A stretch of 64,000 nt of DNA. It comes from Treponema ruminis. GTDB lineage: Bacteria; Spirochaetota; Spirochaetia; Treponematales; Treponemataceae. A model generated the notes under the pieces. The model made no database searches and was not told where the DNA came from. It saw only the letters and a list, made by a program, of their open reading frames with translations. Below are positions 43,675 to 51,570 of the stretch, in pieces. The stretch lies in assembly GCA_017161305.1 (NCBI GenBank), contig CP031518.1, positions 1,302,001 through 1,366,000 of the forward strand, given 5' to 3'. How positions within the stretch are numbered: position 1 is the stretch's first letter; every line of letters begins with the position of its first letter. Position numbers and translations under genes: made by a program.

Positions 43675-44634
43675 ATGATAATTCGAGACTTTGAACCAAA
43701 ACATGCAGAGGAAGCGACAGAAATTGCCCTTGGAGCATACAATCATGAGAGGGCTTTTACACAGGAGCTTCCAGAAATATCAAGCATTCCAATGATGAAA
43801 TATTTATCTGAAAATGGTTTTGGTGTTGCAGCATTTGAAGGCGAAAAAATGGTCGGCTTTCTTTGCAGTGTGGAACCATTTGAAAATGCCTTTCGTTCCA
43901 CTGATGCGAGAGGTGTTTTTTCCCCAATGGGCGCGAATGGCACAGTTAAGGAAAACCACGGCAAGATTTATGCGGCAATGTATCAGGCGGCTGCAAAAAA
44001 GTGGGTAAAAGCCGGAGCTGTATCACATGCCATTTGTTTGTATGAACACGACGAGGAAGCAAAACAGCAGCTTTTTCGCTATGGATTTGGCATGAGGTGC
44101 TTAGATGCCATTCGTCCGATGGAAGCAATCGATTGCGCCACATGCAACGGATATGAGTTTTTGGAATTGCCCAAGGAAGATTATGCATCTGTTTATCCGT
44201 TGAATCTGGCACTTAATGAGCATTACTGCTCCACCCCATTTTTTGTGAATCGAAAAGCTAATACACAGGAAGAGTTTTTGGATTTTACGAGAAGAGAAAA
44301 TGTACGTTACTTTGCAGCGAAGACAGGCGGAGAATTATGCGCCTATATGGAAGTGTCAGAAGAGGGTGAAACCTTAGCTGCATCAGGAGAAATTTATCGT
44401 CATATCACAGGTGCATATTGTATTCCAGAACACAGGGGCAAGGGTGTATACCAAAACCTGCTGAATTATGTTATCAATACCCTGAAAACAGAGGGATATA
44501 CCAGACTCGGCGTAGATTTTGAAAGCATCAATCCAGCAGGAAGCGGCTTTTGGCTTAAGTATTTCCATGCCTATACCAACAGCCTTGTTCGCAGGATAGA
44601 TGAGCGGATTATACAGAGAATTTCTCTGATATAA
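43675..44634 (+). CDS. Two-domain GNAT acetyltransferase
   Basis: 319 residues, a paralogue of the protein at 12328-13284 with the same I-I-R-D-F-E-P start and R-R-I-D-E-R-I-I end. The C-terminal half has the CoA loop R-G-K-G-V-Y-Q-N, in which the last Gly is Tyr. GAGG lies seven bases before the ATG chosen; the ATG four codons earlier overlaps it. Driven by module copy 10, as its paralogue is by copy 4. Confidence 0.84.
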   Translation: MIIRDFEPKHAEEATEIALGAYNHERAFTQELPEISSIPMMKYLSENGFGVAAFEGEKMVGFLCSVEPFENAFRSTDARGVFSPMGANGTVKENHGKIYAAMYQAAAKKWVKAGAVSHAICLYEHDEEAKQQLFRYGFGMRCLDAIRPMEAIDCATCNGYEFLELPKEDYASVYPLNLALNEHYCSTPFFVNRKANTQEEFLDFTRRENVRYFAAKTGGELCAYMEVSEEGETLAASGEIYRHITGAYCIPEHRGKGVYQNLLNYVINTLKTEGYTRLGVDFESINPAGSGFWLKYFHAYTNSLVRRIDERIIQRISLI

Positions 44635-44719
44635 TCTCATAGAATTTAAGACAGTTGGGAGAAGCGGGATGCATATTGTCAAAGCGGAAGAAAATCAGGT
44701 AGAAAAAAAGGAGTAAGAA

Positions 44720-45229
44720 CGAATTGAAGAAAGCGTAAAGATAATTGAAAAACAGCTGGTTGAACTGACAAAAGACGATGAGATGGTAAATCGGCTTCTG
44801 ACAATCCGTGGATGTGGAAAAATCACAGCATGGACAATCAGGGCCTACACAGAAGACATTTCTAGATTTGCGACAGCAAAGAAATATGCTGCTTTCTGTG
44901 GACTTGTTCCCTGGGTACAGGATTCGAATGAGACCATTCATCATGGAAAGATTACAAAACGCGGACCTCAGGAACTGAGAACTTGTTTTGTGCAGTTAGT
45001 GTTGGGAATTCGTCGCTGCAAAGATACTTCAGACTGGAGAATGATGCAGCGTTATGAATATATGAAAACAAATAAAGGCAGTGGTAAATCAATTGTCGCT
45101 GCTGCAAGAAAGATGGCAGAAATCGTTTGGGCAATGCTCAGCGACAAAAAAGATTTTGATGCACAAAAGATGATTGGAAAATACAAACCAATGTCTCTTG
45201 CAGAAGAAACTTTAACTGCCATGAATTAA
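44720..45229 (+). mobile_element. IS110-family transposase remnant
   Basis: The C-terminal Transposase_20 domain is intact (L-L-T-I-R-G-C-G-K-I-T-A, R-F-A-T-A-K-K-Y-A-A-F-C-G-L-V-P, I-T-K-R-G-P-Q-E-L-R). The N-terminal DEDD catalytic domain is missing, and an in-frame TAA lies just upstream. No element ends were identified. It is the only transposase trace in the window. A 15-codon frame at 44669 (M-H-I-V-K-A-E-E-N) precedes it. Confidence 0.8.
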
Positions 45230-45236
45230 GTATTTT

Positions 45237-45264
45237 AAAAAGTCGACTTGTTCGTTGACTTTTT
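45237..45264. terminator. Hairpin with A/T tails (bidirectional terminator)
   Basis: AAAAAGTC / GACTTTTT stem with an inner GAC / GTT pairing lies between the transposase remnant and ldhA. Confidence 0.6.
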
Positions 45265-45277
45265 ATGGGAGACAAAA

Positions 45278-46276
45278 ATGAAAATTGCTTTTTTTGACAC
45301 TCGTTCTTACGACAAGGCTTCATTCACAAAGGCAAATGTGGATGGTGGATTCAATTACGAAATAGATTTTCGTGACTATAAGTTGAATGAAAATACAGCA
45401 ACCACAGCCGCAGGTTTTGATGTAGTTTGTGTTTTTGTAAATGATGTCGTGAATGCAGATGTTATTGCTGAACTTAAACGTGTAGGCGTAAAGCTGATTG
45501 CCCTGCGATGTGCCGGTTTTAATAATGTTGATTTGAAGGCGGCCGCAGCAGCTGGAATTAAAGTTGTGCGTGTTCCGGCTTATTCCCCGTATGCGGTTGC
45601 GGAACATGGAGCGGCCCTGCTCATGTCGCTTACCCGTCATATTCCGCAGGCTTATCTTAGAACAAAAACTGCGAACTTTAATATAGAAGGACTTACGGGC
45701 CGCGACCTTCACGGCCTTACAGCAGGTATTCTTGGTACCGGAAAAATCGGCCAGATAATGGCAGGTATCTTGAAAGGCTTTGGAATGAAGATTATCGCCT
45801 ACGATCCGTACCCGAACGAAAAGTGGGCAAGCGAGACTGGCGCACAGTACGTGAGCAAGGAAGAAATCTTCCGCCAGAGCGATGTTTTGAGTCTGCATTG
45901 TCCGCTTACCGAAGAAACAAAGCACATTGTAAATCACGACACAATGAAAATGATGAAGCAGGATGCAGTGATTATCAACACAGGCCGCGGTGCTCTTATA
46001 GATTCAAAGGCCCTTGTTCACGCCCTCAAGCACGGTCACATCGGCGGAATCGGCATGGACGTTTACGAAGAGGAAAGCAAATACTTCTTCAGCGACTGGT
46101 CTACAGATATTATGACTGATGATACCCTGGCCCGTCTGCTTACCTTCCCGAATGTTATTATCACCGGTCACCAGGCCTTCCTTACAACAAATGCACTTAA
46201 GAATCTGGCAGATACAACGCTGGAAAATGTTAAGGCTTTTGCCAGCGGGGAAGAGCTGGTGAATGAGGTGAAATAA
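45278..46276 (+). CDS. ldhA: D-lactate dehydrogenase (2-hydroxyacid dehydrogenase)
   Basis: 332 residues of the D-isomer 2-hydroxyacid dehydrogenase family. The NAD motif G-T-G-K-I-G lies near residue 152. The catalytic Arg is in N-T-G-R-G-A-L-I-D, the Glu in D-V-Y-E-E-E-S and the His in T-G-H-Q-A-F-L. The whole-length resemblance is to fermentative D-LDH, reducing pyruvate with NADH. GGGAG precedes the ATG. Its biased codons suggest a well-expressed core gene, unlike its neighbours, and it lacks the repeat module. Confidence 0.88.
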   Translation: MKIAFFDTRSYDKASFTKANVDGGFNYEIDFRDYKLNENTATTAAGFDVVCVFVNDVVNADVIAELKRVGVKLIALRCAGFNNVDLKAAAAAGIKVVRVPAYSPYAVAEHGAALLMSLTRHIPQAYLRTKTANFNIEGLTGRDLHGLTAGILGTGKIGQIMAGILKGFGMKIIAYDPYPNEKWASETGAQYVSKEEIFRQSDVLSLHCPLTEETKHIVNHDTMKMMKQDAVIINTGRGALIDSKALVHALKHGHIGGIGMDVYEEESKYFFSDWSTDIMTDDTLARLLTFPNVIITGHQAFLTTNALKNLADTTLENVKAFASGEELVNEVK

Positions 46277-46287
46277 AACTTATCAGG

Positions 46288-46341
46288 CCATTTTGCCATC
46301 GTCGGCAAAATGGTTGAAATTCATAGCGATTGAATTATAAT
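46288..46341 (+). promoter_or_regulatory. Inverted repeat and promoter before a small gene
   Basis: CCATTTTGCC / GGCAAAATGG (perfect, six-base loop, no T-tract) is followed directly by TTGAAA, 16 bp and TATAAT. The next ATG is eight bases after the -10. The repeat could end ldhA transcription or act as an operator. Confidence 0.55.
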
Positions 46342-46348
46342 AATCTTA

Positions 46349-46618
46349 ATGGATACTGCGATTTTAAGTAGTTTTGATAAATATACAACCTTCTCATTTG
46401 GCGGAAAGACCCTGACCTTTCGTACTTGTAACGGATTAGAAAGATATACAAAAATCCTGTTATGGGATTCTGGTTATATAGAGGTTATGGCAAAATATAA
46501 ACATAAAGATGAAGAAATCGAAGAATATATAGACCTTATTCCAGTGTTAGAAGTTTTATATATGGATAAAGAAAAATTCCTTGCACCTATCAAAGAGGTA
46601 AAAATCGAATATGCCTGA
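46349..46618 (+). CDS. Conserved small protein, function unknown
   Basis: 89 residues, no signal peptide or membrane segment, rich in charged residues (K-Y-K-H-K-D-E-E-I-E-E-Y-I-D-L-I-P). It appears to be one compact beta-rich domain. The ATG is so close to the -10 that the mRNA is probably leaderless, and no ribosome site is present. Family not recognised with certainty. Confidence 0.65.
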   Translation: MDTAILSSFDKYTTFSFGGKTLTFRTCNGLERYTKILLWDSGYIEVMAKYKHKDEEIEEYIDLIPVLEVLYMDKEKFLAPIKEVKIEYA

Positions 46619-46715
46619 AAAAGAACTTCAAAAAACAATAAAGGTGTTCGCAAATTCCAAAAGGACTTCACAGTCTCGAGCACCTCTATTTCATTTATAC
46701 ACCGAAGCTTACTGA
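46611..46715 (+). pseudogene. Short overlapping remnant
   Basis: 34 codons (M-P-E-K-E-L-Q-K-T-I-K-V-F-A-N-S-K-R-T-S) whose start overlaps the end of the previous gene by eight bases. It may be the start of a small DNA-binding protein cut by recombination. Not recognised. Confidence 0.4.
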
Positions 46716-46717
46716 CA

Positions 46718-46962
46718 TCACTGATTCAAAGTCCATTCGTCAAGGAACTTCATCTGTTCTTCTGTATGAAACCAGTGTTCACCGTTTTCCATAACGGTAA
46801 GCCGGGCATTATGCTTTTTTGCAAAATTGCTCATAGATTCAAATGAAGTAAGATTGTCGTTACTGCCGTAAAGAATTTTTGTAGGAACATTCCAGCTAAG
46901 AGGATGCTCGCGGACGTAGCACAGATAATCCCATGACAAATCCTCGCCAAAGCTGGTTGGAA
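46718..46962 (-). pseudogene. C-terminal fragment of an alpha/beta hydrolase
   Basis: W-N-V-P-T-K-I-L-Y-G-S-N-D-N-L-T (acid-bearing strand) and M-E-N-G-E-H-W-F-H-T (catalytic His) are the last third of an alpha/beta hydrolase. The open frame extends further only because it runs antisense through another remnant. Confidence 0.7.
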
Positions 46963-46966
46963 TTCT

Positions 46967-47104
46967 ACATGCGTTGCATTTCCAAACGGAATACCTCATG
47001 GATTTATAACAGGACTTACACATGCAATGAAAGAATGTAACAACGGAATCGGATTTGAGCCGGACGAGAATTATGAAAAATGGTTCGGCACCCAAACTAA
47101 ATAA
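46967..47104 (+). pseudogene. 5'-truncated copy of the small Cys protein
   Basis: 46 codons (C-V-A-F-P-N-G-I-P-H-G-F to W-F-G-T-Q-T-K-stop), nearly the same as the end of the gene at 47809-48018. The start is missing. Confidence 0.75.
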
Positions 47105-47116
47105 TATGCAGATTAG

Positions 47117-47152
47117 ACTAAACGACCTTCCGTTTTCGGAAGGTGATACAAC
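47117..47152 (+). repeat. 36-bp hairpin repeat, copy 1
   Basis: ACTAAACG, then the hairpin ACCTTCC-GTTTTC-GGAAGGT, then GATACAAC. Identical over 36 bp to the copies at 47723 and 48062. It follows the truncated Cys-protein copy. Confidence 0.85.
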
Positions 47153-47217
47153 ATAAATCAACATACCACCTCCGTGAGCATCGTTAGATGCGAACAAATC
47201 CGCTTGTAAACAACATC

Positions 47218-47421
47218 TTACAGCTTAATCTCATATCCCATATCTTTGAACACGGCGAGAAGTTCTTTTTTGCTTTTGCCAATTTTCAATTCCTTACAGT
47301 CCATTATACCACGACTTCCACAGAATTTGCACTCACCTACACCACATGTCAAATCCCTGCTTAGTTTCACATGCAAAACCTGTAAAGAATCGCCCCTGTA
47401 ATACTGTAAGGTTTCGCTCAT
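47218..47421 (-). CDS. Small hypothetical protein
   Basis: 67 codons ending K-K-E-L-L-A-V-F-K-D-M-G-Y-E-I-K-L, with C-K-F-C-G-S-R-G. The first 25 codons are encoded by the degenerate tandem repeats, so the true start may be internal (M-D-C-K-E-L-K-I-G). Not recognised. Confidence 0.35.
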   Translation of the reverse strand: MSETLQYYRGDSLQVLHVKLSRDLTCGVGECKFCGSRGIMDCKELKIGKSKKELLAVFKDMGYEIKL

Positions 47422-47662
47422 GAAAGCTGTAAGGATTCATACCTGCGATACTGTAAGGATTCGCACACGAAACCTGTAAAGATTCATAGTGTAAACCTCG
47501 CAAGAAACATGGCTCAATTTTTTAAAGGATTGCGACAAAATGCTTTACGGAATACCGGATAAAACCTGTAAGGAATCATGGCAAAATGTTGTAAGCAGGC
47601 ATAACCAAAAGCTTTAAGTAACTGCGGGTAAAAGCTACAAGCTTCCGGCGGCAAAAGCATAC
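47369..47662. repeat. Degenerate tandem repeat array, 23-bp period
   Basis: About 13 units with consensus near AAAACCTGTAAGGATTCAT. The CTGTAAG-like core recurs at 47381, 47405, 47428, 47452, 47475, 47498, 47521, 47544, 47567, 47590, 47613, 47636 and 47659, a step of 23 (24 twice). Units have no spacers and have diverged strongly. As 23 is not a multiple of three, it is not a protein repeat. Confidence 0.75.
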
Positions 47663-47722
47663 AGAAGTTGACTGTCAAAAATATAAAATAAATGACTTTC
47701 TATATATCCTGTGCTATACTTA

Positions 47723-47758
47723 ACTAAACGACCTTCCGTTTTCGGAAGGTGATACAAC
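47723..47758 (+). repeat. 36-bp hairpin repeat, copy 2
   Basis: Identical to copies 1 and 3. It lies about 50 bp before the small Cys protein gene. Confidence 0.85.
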
Positions 47759-47808
47759 CCCAAAGCAAGCGATGAATTTCTATAACAAACACATGGGGAA
47801 AAAATGAT

Positions 47809-48018
47809 ATGACTTGTATAGACGACTGCACTTTTTGTAAAAATAGCACTCCTGATAAAATGATTGACGGCTGGATTCCAACATGCAAAGCATTCCCAAA
47901 TGGAAAATCTCACGGTTTTGCAACAGGACTTGCCCATGAAATGAAAGAATGTAACAACGGAATCGGATTTGAGCCGGACGAGAATTATGAAAAATGGTTC
48001 GGCACCCAAACTAAATAA
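47809..48018 (+). CDS. Small cysteine-containing protein
   Basis: 69 residues with C-I-D-D-C-T-F-C, G-W-I-P-T-C-K-A-F-P-N-G and E-C-N-N-G-I-G-F-E-P. The four or five Cys suggest metal binding. GGGGA lies before a run of short ATGs. The gene is framed by two 36-bp hairpin repeats and ends in its own terminator, so it resembles a one-gene cassette. No function known. Confidence 0.65.
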   Translation: MTCIDDCTFCKNSTPDKMIDGWIPTCKAFPNGKSHGFATGLAHEMKECNNGIGFEPDENYEKWFGTQTK

Positions 48019-48036
48019 TATGCAGATTAGAAATAC

Positions 48037-48061
48037 AGCCCCGTAAATCGCGGGGCTTTTT
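48037..48061 (+). terminator. Terminator of the small Cys protein gene
   Basis: AGCCCCG / CGGGGCT stem with a seven-base loop, followed by TTTTT. Confidence 0.85.
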
Positions 48062-48097
48062 ACTAAACGACCTTCCGTTTTCGGAAGGTGATACAAC
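48062..48097 (+). repeat. 36-bp hairpin repeat, copy 3
   Basis: Identical to copies 1 and 2. It begins directly at the T-tract of the terminator. Confidence 0.85.
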
Positions 48098-48251
48098 CAA
48101 TATTTCTTGCCCCTCAGACTAATACGGTGTATTCTGAAAGTGTGTTTGATGATGTTCGCAAAACTTACACAAAGTATTTCAAAACTGATAATCTTGATTT
48201 TAATGATAACATCATAGATTGCTGTCTGAACCGAAAGGAGGCTAGAAAATG
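48098..48251 (+). pseudogene. 5'-truncated gene fragment
   Basis: An open frame begins right after the hairpin repeat and runs P-I-F-L-A-P-Q-T-N-T-V-Y-S-E-S-V-F-D to R-K-E-A-R-K-stop. The stop overlaps the next ATG. It is the 3' end of an unrecognised gene, coupled to the small gene that follows. Confidence 0.5.
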
Positions 48252-48473
48252 ACAAAAGAAGAAGCTCTTGAACTTGCAAAAATAGATGTCTCCAAAATTA
48301 TCCATGATGAAAAAGAAGAATGCAATGATTGCGTTGTATTCGGCACATACAATAACGAACAAATTGATATGTATGATAACGGTGATAGTTTTGTTGTAGG
48401 GCTGGGGAGCGGCCGAAAAAACTATAGAATTGATAAAGGCACTCGTAAGATTGAGCAAAAAATCAGAAAGTAA
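48249..48473 (+). CDS. Small hypothetical acidic protein
   Basis: 74 residues, acidic, with a glycine-rich centre (V-V-G-L-G-S-G-R-K-N-Y). A strong AAAGGAGG lies before the ATG, which overlaps the stop of the truncated gene. A tail-to-head arrangement with a truncated larger gene is typical of toxin-immunity or similar pairs, but nothing proves it. Confidence 0.6.
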   Translation: MTKEEALELAKIDVSKIIHDEKEECNDCVVFGTYNNEQIDMYDNGDSFVVGLGSGRKNYRIDKGTRKIEQKIRK

Positions 48474-48499
48474 AACAAAATAACAACTCGTTATTAACG

Positions 48500-48569
48500 A
48501 GTATTTCATCGCTCAATCCATGCATCTTGTCTGAAATGGATTTTTCTTCGTGTAGAAATGGCATAAACA
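48500..48569 (+). promoter_or_regulatory. Direct-repeat promoter module, copy 11 (duplicate)
   Basis: From the second base of the first half-site it repeats copy 10 almost exactly; the first half-site has become AGTATTTCATC. TTGTCT, 31 bp, TAAACA. The perfect dyad ACTCGTTA-T-TAACGAGT lies just upstream at the junction. It drives only a GNAT remnant. Confidence 0.7.
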
Positions 48570-48570
48570 A

Positions 48571-48693
48571 ATGGCCAGTGAAGATACCCCAACCTGGAAT
48601 GGGCGGACAAATGCTTTTTACAAAAAATTAGGCTATCAGCTCATAAAGGTTGAGGATGGCTTTAACTTTTATCGGAAAAGAAAAGATGGCTGA
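48571..48693 (+). pseudogene. GNAT C-terminal remnant
   Basis: 40 codons. T-P-T-W-N-G-R-T-N-A-F-Y-K-K-L-G-Y is the C-terminal motif of GNATs like the one at 29950. The CoA loop is absent. The hairpin ATGCGGG / CCCGCAT follows. Confidence 0.65.
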
Positions 48694-48803
48694 CGGCTGC
48701 ATGCGGGAGACGCCCGCATTAACAGCGCGAGGGATTGTACCGTTGCCGGATTACACCTGTGGCATGATGGATTCAACTCGTTCTTGATTCCTGCTGGTTT
48801 CAC

Positions 48804-48873
48804 TGCATTTCATCTGCAAAAATATGTATCTTGTCAAAAATACATTCTCAATCCGATTTTTCTTTTGTAAAAT
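48804..48873 (+). promoter_or_regulatory. Direct-repeat promoter module, copy 12
   Basis: TGCATTTCATC and TGTATCTTGTC start 21 bp apart. TTGTCA, 31 bp, TAAAAT, 15 bp before the MATE start. Confidence 0.8.
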
Positions 48874-48887
48874 TGCCATACTTTGTT

Positions 48888-50231
48888 ATGAAAAACCAGA
48901 TAAACATGACTGAGGGCGCAATTTTCCCAAAGCTGGTGAAATTTTCCGTTCCTCTGATTCTCAGTTCTATTCTCCAGCTTCTGTTTACTGCAGCGGATAT
49001 TGTCGTCTTGGGGCGTTACGCTGGCGATAATTCTTTGGCTGCTGTCGGGTCCACAAGCTCCATGGTTAATTTGCTGGTCAATTTCTTTATTAGGGCAAGT
49101 GTGGGGTGTAGTGTTGTGGCTGCAAATTCTTTGGGGGCGGGCAATAAAGAGGAACTTAACCGCTCGATTCATACAACGATGGTTCTGAGCGTGATTGCAG
49201 GACTCATTCTCACTGTGGTTGGAATCAGCCTTTCTCGTCGGATTTTGATTTTGATGGACTCCCCTGAGGATGTGCTTCCGCTCTCGGCTCTTTATCTCAA
49301 AATTTATTTCAGCGGAATCACGGCGACTATTATCTATAATTTCGGTGCGGCTATGCTCAAGGCGAAGGGTGATGCCAAGCGGCCTTTGTACATCTTGCTC
49401 GTAGCGGGTATAATCAATGTGATTCTCAATTTGATTTTCGTAGTTTTCTTTAAGATGGATGTTGCAGGCGTCGCCTTTGCAACTGTTCTGGGGCAGACTT
49501 TTGCGGCTTTTTGCATTGTCTGGATCTTGCTGCACGAAGATGAAGAATTTCGTCTTGATTTGCGCAAATTCCGGCTCGACCTGCCGATTCTCAAGCGGAT
49601 CATAAAGATTGGAATCCCTGCGGGCTTACAAAGTATGCTTTTCAACTTCTCGAATGTAATGATTCAGTCAGCGGTAAATTCTTTTGGTTCGGTAATGGTA
49701 GCTGGAACTTCTGCGGCTCAGAGCATTGAGGAATTTGTTGGCATTTCAATGGGAAGTTTGGGCTATGCAACCCTCACTTTTGCAGGGCAGAATATGGGCG
49801 CTCAAAAATTCCAGAGAATCAAGAGACTTGTCGTAATTAGTGAGGCGAGCGTTGTTGTCGTGGGACTCGTGCTTGGATTGGGGGCTTTGGCTTTTGGTAG
49901 AACACTTTTGGGAATCTATTCTGAGAATCCGGCGGTCATCGATGCGGGAATGTTAAGCCTCTCGGTGATTCTTGTTACTTGCTTCATGTCCGGCATGATG
50001 GACACGATGACAGCTGCGATGCGCGGTATCGGGCATTCTGTCCTTCCTATGGTCATTACGTTGATTGGAGCTTGCGTTTTTCGCGTCGTCTACCTCACGA
50101 CATTCTTCCAGATTCCCCGCTTTCACACGTATCAGTGCATTTTCTATTCTTATCCGCTGAGCTGGGGGCTTACGTTCGCATTTTTGACCGTGAGCTTCGT
50201 GCTGATTATGCGAAAGATAGAAAGAAGGTAG
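48888..50231 (+). CDS. MATE-family efflux transporter
   Basis: 447 residues with about twelve membrane helices in two related halves. I-I-V/V-L-G-R-Y-A-G and P-A-G-L-Q-S-M-L-F-N-F are typical of MATE pumps, which export cationic drugs by Na+ or H+ exchange. An ATG six codons further on (M-T-E-G-A-I-F) is also possible; neither has a clear ribosome site. Directly behind module copy 12 and alone in its unit. Confidence 0.9.
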   Translation: MKNQINMTEGAIFPKLVKFSVPLILSSILQLLFTAADIVVLGRYAGDNSLAAVGSTSSMVNLLVNFFIRASVGCSVVAANSLGAGNKEELNRSIHTTMVLSVIAGLILTVVGISLSRRILILMDSPEDVLPLSALYLKIYFSGITATIIYNFGAAMLKAKGDAKRPLYILLVAGIINVILNLIFVVFFKMDVAGVAFATVLGQTFAAFCIVWILLHEDEEFRLDLRKFRLDLPILKRIIKIGIPAGLQSMLFNFSNVMIQSAVNSFGSVMVAGTSAAQSIEEFVGISMGSLGYATLTFAGQNMGAQKFQRIKRLVVISEASVVVVGLVLGLGALAFGRTLLGIYSENPAVIDAGMLSLSVILVTCFMSGMMDTMTAAMRGIGHSVLPMVITLIGACVFRVVYLTTFFQIPRFHTYQCIFYSYPLSWGLTFAFLTVSFVLIMRKIERR

Positions 50232-50265
50232 GTTCCAGGCTCACTGCCAAAAGAAATGAGTTTGA

Positions 50266-50279
50266 GAATGTACATTCTT
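50266..50279. repeat. Perfect 14-bp palindrome
   Basis: AGAATGTACATTCT, followed at once by AAAGAT-GAG-ATCTTT. It lies between the convergent MATE and GNAT genes; a weak terminator or a protein site. Confidence 0.4.
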
Positions 50280-50328
50280 AAAGATGAGATCTTTCTGAAT
50301 TCCATTATTAATTCTCTTTTTGTCGTTT

Positions 50329-50874
50329 TTAATTCAGAGTCTGACATTCAATAGTCTTCATCATTTCGCAAAATCCGTTGCGCTCGTAAAAACGCATGCC
50401 GTCTACATTGCCCGGAAAAACCTGAGTGCGGATAAAATCTGCGCCGTGGGCTTTGCCGTATGCCTTGGCTTCTTTTACAAGCCGGGTGCCGATTCCGCCG
50501 TTTCGTTTGTTGGGACTAACACATAAATCCTGCATATAAACTGTAGTCTGAGGCTTGAGGCAGCTGACTTTTTTCTGAGGGATAATCATTACATGAACAA
50601 AGCCTGTGACCTGGCCGTTGTCGTCGGCAACAAGAATATCCTGGGTTGGGCTGTCAAAAATGTTTTGGAAAAAATCATCCGTTCTGCTACCGATTACAAA
50701 ATGCTCCGGCTGGTAACGTACGCCGTCTTTTTCGAGTTCAAGATAAAGCTCGCGCAGGGCAGGTATGTCTTTTGGCCTTGCGGTTCTGATTATAATTTTT
50801 AAAGCCTGCTTTTCGATGAAGTCTTTATTTAAACCATCGCATCTTTGATATTTGATTTCGCTCATTTTTCCCAT
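50329..50874 (-). CDS. GNAT family N-acetyltransferase
   Basis: 181 residues with the CoA loop R-N-G-G-I-G-T-R after M-Q-D-L-C-V-S-P-N-K, and M-R-F-Y-E-R-N-G-F near the end. About 25 N-terminal residues precede the usual I-I-R-T-A-R-P-K-D start and may be an extension from an upstream remnant. An ATG three codons in is equally likely. Confidence 0.83.
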   Translation of the reverse strand: MGKMSEIKYQRCDGLNKDFIEKQALKIIIRTARPKDIPALRELYLELEKDGVRYQPEHFVIGSRTDDFFQNIFDSPTQDILVADDNGQVTGFVHVMIIPQKKVSCLKPQTTVYMQDLCVSPNKRNGGIGTRLVKEAKAYGKAHGADFIRTQVFPGNVDGMRFYERNGFCEMMKTIECQTLN

Positions 50875-50894
50875 CTATCCTTCTCTTCCAATTA

Positions 50895-51155
50895 TTAAAA
50901 CCACATTTCTGGTTTGCTCAGTAAATATTGAAAATGGTAAGAATTTCCGTTCACCACATTATTCATTATTTTTGAAAGCAAAAAAAGATAACAGGCAGAA
51001 AACTTCACACCTTTAATTTTTGCAAGATCGTAAGTTTTAGTAATATCTAAATCAAGGCAAGTATTAAAGCCCGTCGGCATTACTTTTGTATAAAAATTAA
51101 AGTTCCCGGCATACTTCCAGGAATCCATATCATATTCAGTAAAAAAAGAGTTCAT
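50895..51155 (-). pseudogene. N-terminal fragment of a CAT-like gene
   Basis: The first ~65 codons follow the CAT fold (D-S-W-K-Y-A-G-N-F-N-F-Y, then D-L-D-I-T-K-T-Y-D-L). The catalytic His region is absent and the frame ends in a foreign tail. GTGAGGTAA precedes the ATG. Confidence 0.6.
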
Positions 51156-51329
51156 TTGTTACCTCACGTAAAAATACAACATACTGCTTCAAAAAATAGT
51201 TTTATGAACGTTCACAATATAACAATAACGCAGTCTTCTACTCAAAGCTACCTACTCTTCGTAGATTACAAATTCTACACAGGAAAGTGCAGACATAGTC
51301 TGGAACTGAAAGGACATCTGCGCTTTCCT

Positions 51330-51560
51330 CTACATGTGCCTTATCCTGTTCACACTCTCTACAATTATTTCGGGTTCCGTTAAATGAATATAATGAGAAC
51401 CCTTTTTGGCATGAATCCATAGTGATCTTTTCGAATACCCCAGATAATCTTTCATGATTTCCTTCCATAATTCTTCAATTTTTACTTTTATCTGCTCCGG
51501 ATCCCTCAAGCCTTTTTGCTGCATCCGAAAGGATTCTTGCGTTTCCGTCCCAGTAGCCAT
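51330..51560 (-). pseudogene. C-terminal fragment of an alpha/beta hydrolase
   Basis: K-I-E-E-L-W-K-E-I-M-K-D-Y-L and K-G-S-H-Y-I-H-L-T-E-P-E-I-I (catalytic His) are the end of an alpha/beta hydrolase. The nucleophile part is missing. The stretch 51156-51330 shows no recognisable gene. Confidence 0.55.
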
Positions 51561-51570
51561 CAGACCAAAG

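Noticed and set aside
44670..44680. A sixteenth half-site, TGCATATTGTC
   Set aside because: There is no partner half-site 21 bp upstream and it lies within a short coding frame; probably chance.
45320..45937. 205-codon open frame antisense to ldhA
   Set aside because: It is the shadow of a well-conserved dehydrogenase on the other strand, without family features.
47369..47662. CRISPR array
   Set aside because: Units are contiguous without spacers, strongly diverged, and no cas genes are near.
47117..48097. 36-bp hairpin repeats as CRISPR repeats
   Set aside because: Only three copies, separated by 300-600 bp that contain genes.
48834..49535. 233-codon open frame antisense to the MATE gene
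   Set aside because: Composition is that of an antisense shadow; the MATE frame explains the sequence.
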